From NCBI RefSeq assembly GCF_000269605.1, contig NZ_AKCI01000001.1, positions 1,116,001-1,180,000 on the forward strand: a stretch of DNA of 64,000 nucleotides, in the 5' to 3' direction. Under the pieces are notes generated by a model that was given only the letters and a program-made list of their open reading frames with translations, did not search any database and was not told the origin of the DNA. Of the stretch, positions 60,637 through 64,000 are shown one piece after another. Each line of letters starts with the position of its first letter. Position 1 is the stretch's first letter. The position numbers and the translations under genes are program-made. The stretch is from Scardovia wiggsiae F0424 (GTDB taxonomy: Bacteria; Actinomycetota; Actinomycetes; Actinomycetales; Bifidobacteriaceae).

Positions 60637-63534
60637 CTACCCTGCGTATGCTTCCTTCCCGCCTTTGCGGCGCAATGCGAGTATAATCCCCGCAGCAAGA
60701 AGGGCTGTTCCTGCGATTGTTATGGCCCATAGGCCTGTGCCTGTCCTGGCCAGATGTGGTTTCTTCGGGGCTGGAGGCACTGTTGGAGGAGTAACCGGAG
60801 GCGTTGGAGGCACCACCGGGGTATGCGTATTCGTTACCGTAAACCCGGAAGCCATATCACCGGAGATCGTCGACGTATACCCGTGCGGAACGCTGGTTTC
60901 CTTCACCGTATAAGTAATGGCTTTGCCTGAAGCATTCTTATCCAAACCACCCCAGGTATGCTTCCAGCTGTTAGCCGCATCCAACGTGACCGGATCACCG
61001 GAAGCCTTCCCATCCGCATACAGCTGCACAGACACAGAAGACGGACGCGACCCATCCTTATTATCCTGGTCTTTCCACTTTTTCTCCACGGAAACAGAGG
61101 TTTTCTCTGTCTTGTGGGTATTAGTGATAGCCGTACCATCAATCGTGGTCTTATACCCCTCAACAGGCTGTTCAGACACCGTATAGGTTATCTTCTTACC
61201 ATCCTTAAACTGCGGAATGCCTTCAAACGAATACTTCCAGCCATTAGCAGCAGTAACCGTCTTACTCTGGATCTTCTCACCATCAGCCAGAAGATCCACC
61301 GTGATAGACTTCGGCCGCACACCATCCTGGTCATCATTATCATCCCAAGCCTTCACACCACAAACAGCAGTCACTCCCGGCGTGTGCTTATTAGTAATAG
61401 TGAATCCGGAAGCAGCATCACCTGAAGTCTCGGAAGTATACCCTTCAGGGATGCTGACTTCCTTCACTGTATAAACAATAGCCTTACCGGCAGCATTCCT
61501 ATCCAGATCAGACCAGGTGTGCTTCCAACTGTTAGCAGCATCCAACGTGACCGGATCACCCGAAACCTTCCCATTAGCATACAACTGCACAGACACAGAA
61601 GACGGACGCACACCATCCTGATTGCTGGCATCACTCCACTTCTTTTCCACAGAAACAGAAGTCTTCTCCACTTTATGGGTATTCGTAATAGTGAATCCGG
61701 AAACAGCATCACCTGAAGTCTCAGAAACATACCCGTCAGGGACATTGACTTCCTTCACCGTATAAACAATAGCCTTACCGGCAGCATTCTTTGCCAGATC
61801 AGACCAGGTGTGCTTCCAGCTGTTAGCAGCATCCAACGTGACCGGATCACCCGAAACCTTCCCATTAGCATACAACTGCACAGACACAGAAGACGGACGC
61901 ACACCATCCTGATTGCTGGCATCACTCCACTTCTTTTCCACAGAAACAGAAGTCTTCTCCACTTTATGGGTGTTGGTAATATTGCTCCCGTCAACCGCAG
62001 AAGTATAGCCATCTACTGGTTCTTCAGCGACTGTATAGGCGATCTTCTTGCCGCCCTTGGACTCAGGAAGGTTCCCGAAAGAGTACTTCCACCCGTCTGC
62101 AGCAGTCACCGTCTTACTCTGGATTTTTACACCATCAGCCAGAAGATCCACTGTGATAGCCGCGGGACGCTTTCCGTCCTGGTCATTACTGTCATCCCAT
62201 TTTTTCTCGCCGGACACTGATATCAGCTTTGTATTGACGGCATTCTTAACAACAGCCTTTGCATTGTTATTGAGGTCATCCGCTGTTACTTTTATAGGGG
62301 TGGTATCCAGCTGATACCCGGCTGGAGCTGTGACCTCAGTGATCGTATAGTCGTCACGGAGCAGGTTGCCGATGTGGCCGTTACCGGAAGCATCTGTTGT
62401 GATAGTGCCCACAACTTCTTTCGACCTGTCACGCACGACTTTGAATACAGCACCGGCAAGTGCAGCACCGTTATCATCCTGCTTATGGACCCCTACGGAA
62501 TAGTTATATCCATTGGCTTCCCCCGATGCGGACTGCCAGATGAAGTTATTCGTTGACTTTTGTGTTTCGTTCAGCCCGACAGCCGTTTCCGATGCACTGT
62601 TCCTGAACGCCTCATGGTTGACAGGGTGATGTCCGATTTTGGCCTTATAGGAGATAAGGAACCCTTCGCCCTTGACATCGCCGAGGCTGATAGTGAATTG
62701 CGTATTGTCGGCATTGAAATTGATTTTCGCAGAGCTGGTTACATCCGTAGCATCCTTTATCTCCCACTGGTTCCTCTCATTCCTGATGAACCTGCCTTTC
62801 CTGATGTGGAAGCTTTCCGGGTCAAAAGTCATGTCGGGAGTAGCAGCAGTATCTGAAAGGACAACATTCTTCAGAGTCTCGCCTATAGCATTGATACGGA
62901 CCCAATAATTGATTGCATCTGTATTTGCATCGGTGACCCAGCCCCATTTTGCGAGCCTTTCCTGCGGATGGTCGCCCCTGGGGCCTGTGAAATGGATCTT
63001 GCCGCCGTTGACGGGGATGCTTGTTTCGCCGACCTGTATACGGAAGGGGATGTCTGTTTGTGTATGTACTTTAGCGCTGTCTACTACAAATGCCGCAGTA
63101 ATTTTCCCAGTGATATCAGAATTCTTTTCTACATAGTCTGTATATGTCAGGACCAGCTTCTTCAAAGTGCTGTCTATAACTGCATGCGCAACCACTTTCC
63201 CGTCTGCGGAATATACATCGAATGCAGATGATGTTGAAAAACGCAGCTGCTCAGGCAATGAAACCATACTGGTATCCCCTGTATGGATCTTGTTATTGGG
63301 CAGCTTGAAGTCAAGATTAAGCGAGTACGGATCAGGGGTAAGCTGTGTTGCCTCGTTGCCCTTGGAATCTGTAATCGATACTTTAGTAACTATATTGTCA
63401 GATATCACTGCTGCTGAAGCCGCAGTTTTCGGCAGGAGTGAAAGCATCATAGCGAGAGCTATCAATACTCCCCAGGCCAATGCGGACATATGTTTCAGCC
63501 CGCTGAACTGTTTTTTCTCCCCGGTAGGGCTCAT
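60637..63534 (-). CDS. Cell-wall-anchored adhesin with SpaA and five Cna-B domains, LARTG sorting signal
   Basis: 965 residues. Signal peptide residues 1-41 (ALAWGVLIALAMMLSLLPKT, cut near ASAA). Residues 45-335 are two immunoglobulin-like ligand-binding domains of the Cna/collagen-binding type (FTGPRGDHPQERLAKWGWVT, NYWVRINAIGETLKNVVLSD). A SpaA-type domain follows (346-431, GAALAGAVFKVVRDRSKEVV). Then five Cna-B repeats at about 437-523, 527-620, 624-717, 720-806 and 810-903. Repeats 2 and 3 are almost identical, also in DNA, with a 291-bp period. A proline spacer (VVPPTPPVTPPTVPPAP), LARTG (928-932), a membrane helix and a KGGKEAYAG tail end the protein. LAxTG is the motif preferred by class E sortases; no sortase gene is in the window. 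AGAAAGG site before ATG. Confidence 0.93.
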   Translation of the reverse strand: MSPTGEKKQFSGLKHMSALAWGVLIALAMMLSLLPKTAASAAVISDNIVTKVSITDSKGNEATQLTPDPYSLNLDFKLPNNKIHTGDTSMVSLPEQLRFSTSSAFDVYSADGKVVAHAVIDSTLKKLVLTYTDYVEKNSDITGKITAAFVVDSAKVHTQTDIPFRIQVGETSIPVNGGKIHFTGPRGDHPQERLAKWGWVTDANTDAINYWVRINAIGETLKNVVLSDTAATPDMTFDPESFHIRKGRFIRNERNQWEIKDATDVTSSAKINFNADNTQFTISLGDVKGEGFLISYKAKIGHHPVNHEAFRNSASETAVGLNETQKSTNNFIWQSASGEANGYNYSVGVHKQDDNGAALAGAVFKVVRDRSKEVVGTITTDASGNGHIGNLLRDDYTITEVTAPAGYQLDTTPIKVTADDLNNNAKAVVKNAVNTKLISVSGEKKWDDSNDQDGKRPAAITVDLLADGVKIQSKTVTAADGWKYSFGNLPESKGGKKIAYTVAEEPVDGYTSAVDGSNITNTHKVEKTSVSVEKKWSDASNQDGVRPSSVSVQLYANGKVSGDPVTLDAANSWKHTWSDLAKNAAGKAIVYTVKEVNVPDGYVSETSGDAVSGFTITNTHKVEKTSVSVEKKWSDASNQDGVRPSSVSVQLYANGKVSGDPVTLDAANSWKHTWSDLDRNAAGKAIVYTVKEVSIPEGYTSETSGDAASGFTITNKHTPGVTAVCGVKAWDDNDDQDGVRPKSITVDLLADGEKIQSKTVTAANGWKYSFEGIPQFKDGKKITYTVSEQPVEGYKTTIDGTAITNTHKTEKTSVSVEKKWKDQDNKDGSRPSSVSVQLYADGKASGDPVTLDAANSWKHTWGGLDKNASGKAITYTVKETSVPHGYTSTISGDMASGFTVTNTHTPVVPPTPPVTPPTVPPAPKKPHLARTGTGLWAITIAGTALLAAGIILALRRKGGKEAYAG
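61511..61990 (-). repeat. Tandem 291-bp near-identical repeats encoding Cna-B domains 2 and 3
   Basis: The sequence beginning GACCAGGTGTGCTTCCA (plus strand) at 61511 recurs at 61802, with only scattered differences over about 190 bases. The period is 291 bp, exactly 97 codons, so repeat number can change without a frameshift. Confidence 0.85.
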
Positions 63535-64000
63535 TTCACAAGACCTTTCTTAGTAATTTATCTCTTTGCTTATTAATTTTTATTAATATTATTTTCAGCA
63601 AATTTATAAATTTTATTGTTATTTTATTTAGTTATTTTCTGTCATCCTGTGCATCACACTTCCGCCTGTAACGCGACGGCAAGTAAGAAACAGCGGCAAC
63701 AGAGACACTTCACCTCACGAACCCGAAGTTGGAGGGGAAGGTACTGCTTAGCCATCTTCACAGTGGAAGAATATAGCTCTTACAGACCAGTATCCCTAAA
63801 TATTAATTTGTGACTAGCTTATTTTCCTCTTATCCCCAGACTACGACACTCCCAGACCAATCCGGTATTTTCCCAGTAATCTCACGGGATAAACCGGTAA
63901 AATGATCAGCTTTTTAGCTATGCATGCATGCTGGTGGTAAAACACGCAGATATGAAAAGAGAAATGGCAGAAAATCGCAGAAGTCGGTTTTGTATCTGCG
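63535..64000 (-). promoter_or_regulatory. Upstream region of the adhesin gene
   Basis: About 90 bases (63550-63640) are nearly pure A/T, with several TATAAA- and TTAATA-like hexamers, in front of the adhesin start. This is a possible promoter and a likely target for an AT-binding silencer such as Lsr2. The rest (63641-64000) has no credible gene; it holds the second GGTAAAACACGCAG copy (63936-63949). Confidence 0.45.

Noticed and set aside
60637-62260. Regularly repeated blocks that could suggest a CRISPR array
   Set aside because: The repeats are 291 bp apart, encode Cna-B domains and keep the reading frame; no short spacer structure.

Overview
The window looks like about 64 kb of chromosome from a member of the Bifidobacteriaceae (Actinomycetota) of moderate GC. 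The basis is a full-length fermentative AdhE, a single MalQ amylomaltase, a zinc-type rpsN inside the spc operon, ribosomal protein sequences of actinobacterial type, an initiator tRNA of actinobacterial sequence, and a surface adhesin with an LAxTG sorting motif. Genus is not resolved.

From base 1 to about 54.5 kb every convincing protein gene lies on the minus strand, so transcription order is the reverse of coordinate order. Taken in transcription order: the atp operon (54.5 to 47.1 kb, atpB-E-F-H-A-G-D-C), the str operon rpsL-rpsG-fusA then tuf (46.7 to 42.2 kb), the nusA-infB-rbfA-truB group (41.9 to 35.9 kb), a few accessory genes (small helical protein, DUF2974 hydrolase, YigZ-like protein, LRV repeat protein), malQ, rplM-rpsI, adhP, adhE, the S10 and spc operons (24.7 to 13.6 kb, rpsJ through secY), adk, a LemA/DUF2207 pair, the alpha operon infA-rpmJ-rpsM-rpsK-rpoA-rplQ, truA, an ABC-2 exporter, tRNA-Ser(CGA), and finally rpoB, which runs off the left edge without its C-terminus. 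The window therefore holds most of the translation and transcription core and the F1Fo ATPase, plus ethanol-forming fermentation enzymes.

At 54.83 kb an initiator tRNA-fMet gene (plus strand) marks a sharp boundary. The next 2.5 kb is AT-rich and accessory: two divergent small HTH regulators sharing a perfect 34-bp inverted repeat in their recognition helices, one of which uses the antisense of the tRNA as its 3' end; a stretch of tiny ORFs and palindromes; and a toxin/antitoxin-like pair with its own consensus promoter. This is the most unusual part of the window. The remaining right arm carries a proline/glutamine-rich protein, a multi-pass membrane protein, a family 8 glycosyltransferase and a 965-residue cell-wall adhesin with five Cna-B repeats and an LARTG anchor.

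Regulatory structure visible by eye includes two places where a terminator hairpin overlaps the promoter of the next gene (rplO/secY and malQ/rplM), a TGTGA-N6-TCACA operator upstream of adhE, strong hairpins after fusA, tuf and rpsI, and a structured, purine-rich 286-base leader before atpE. No IS element, CRISPR array or rRNA gene was seen.
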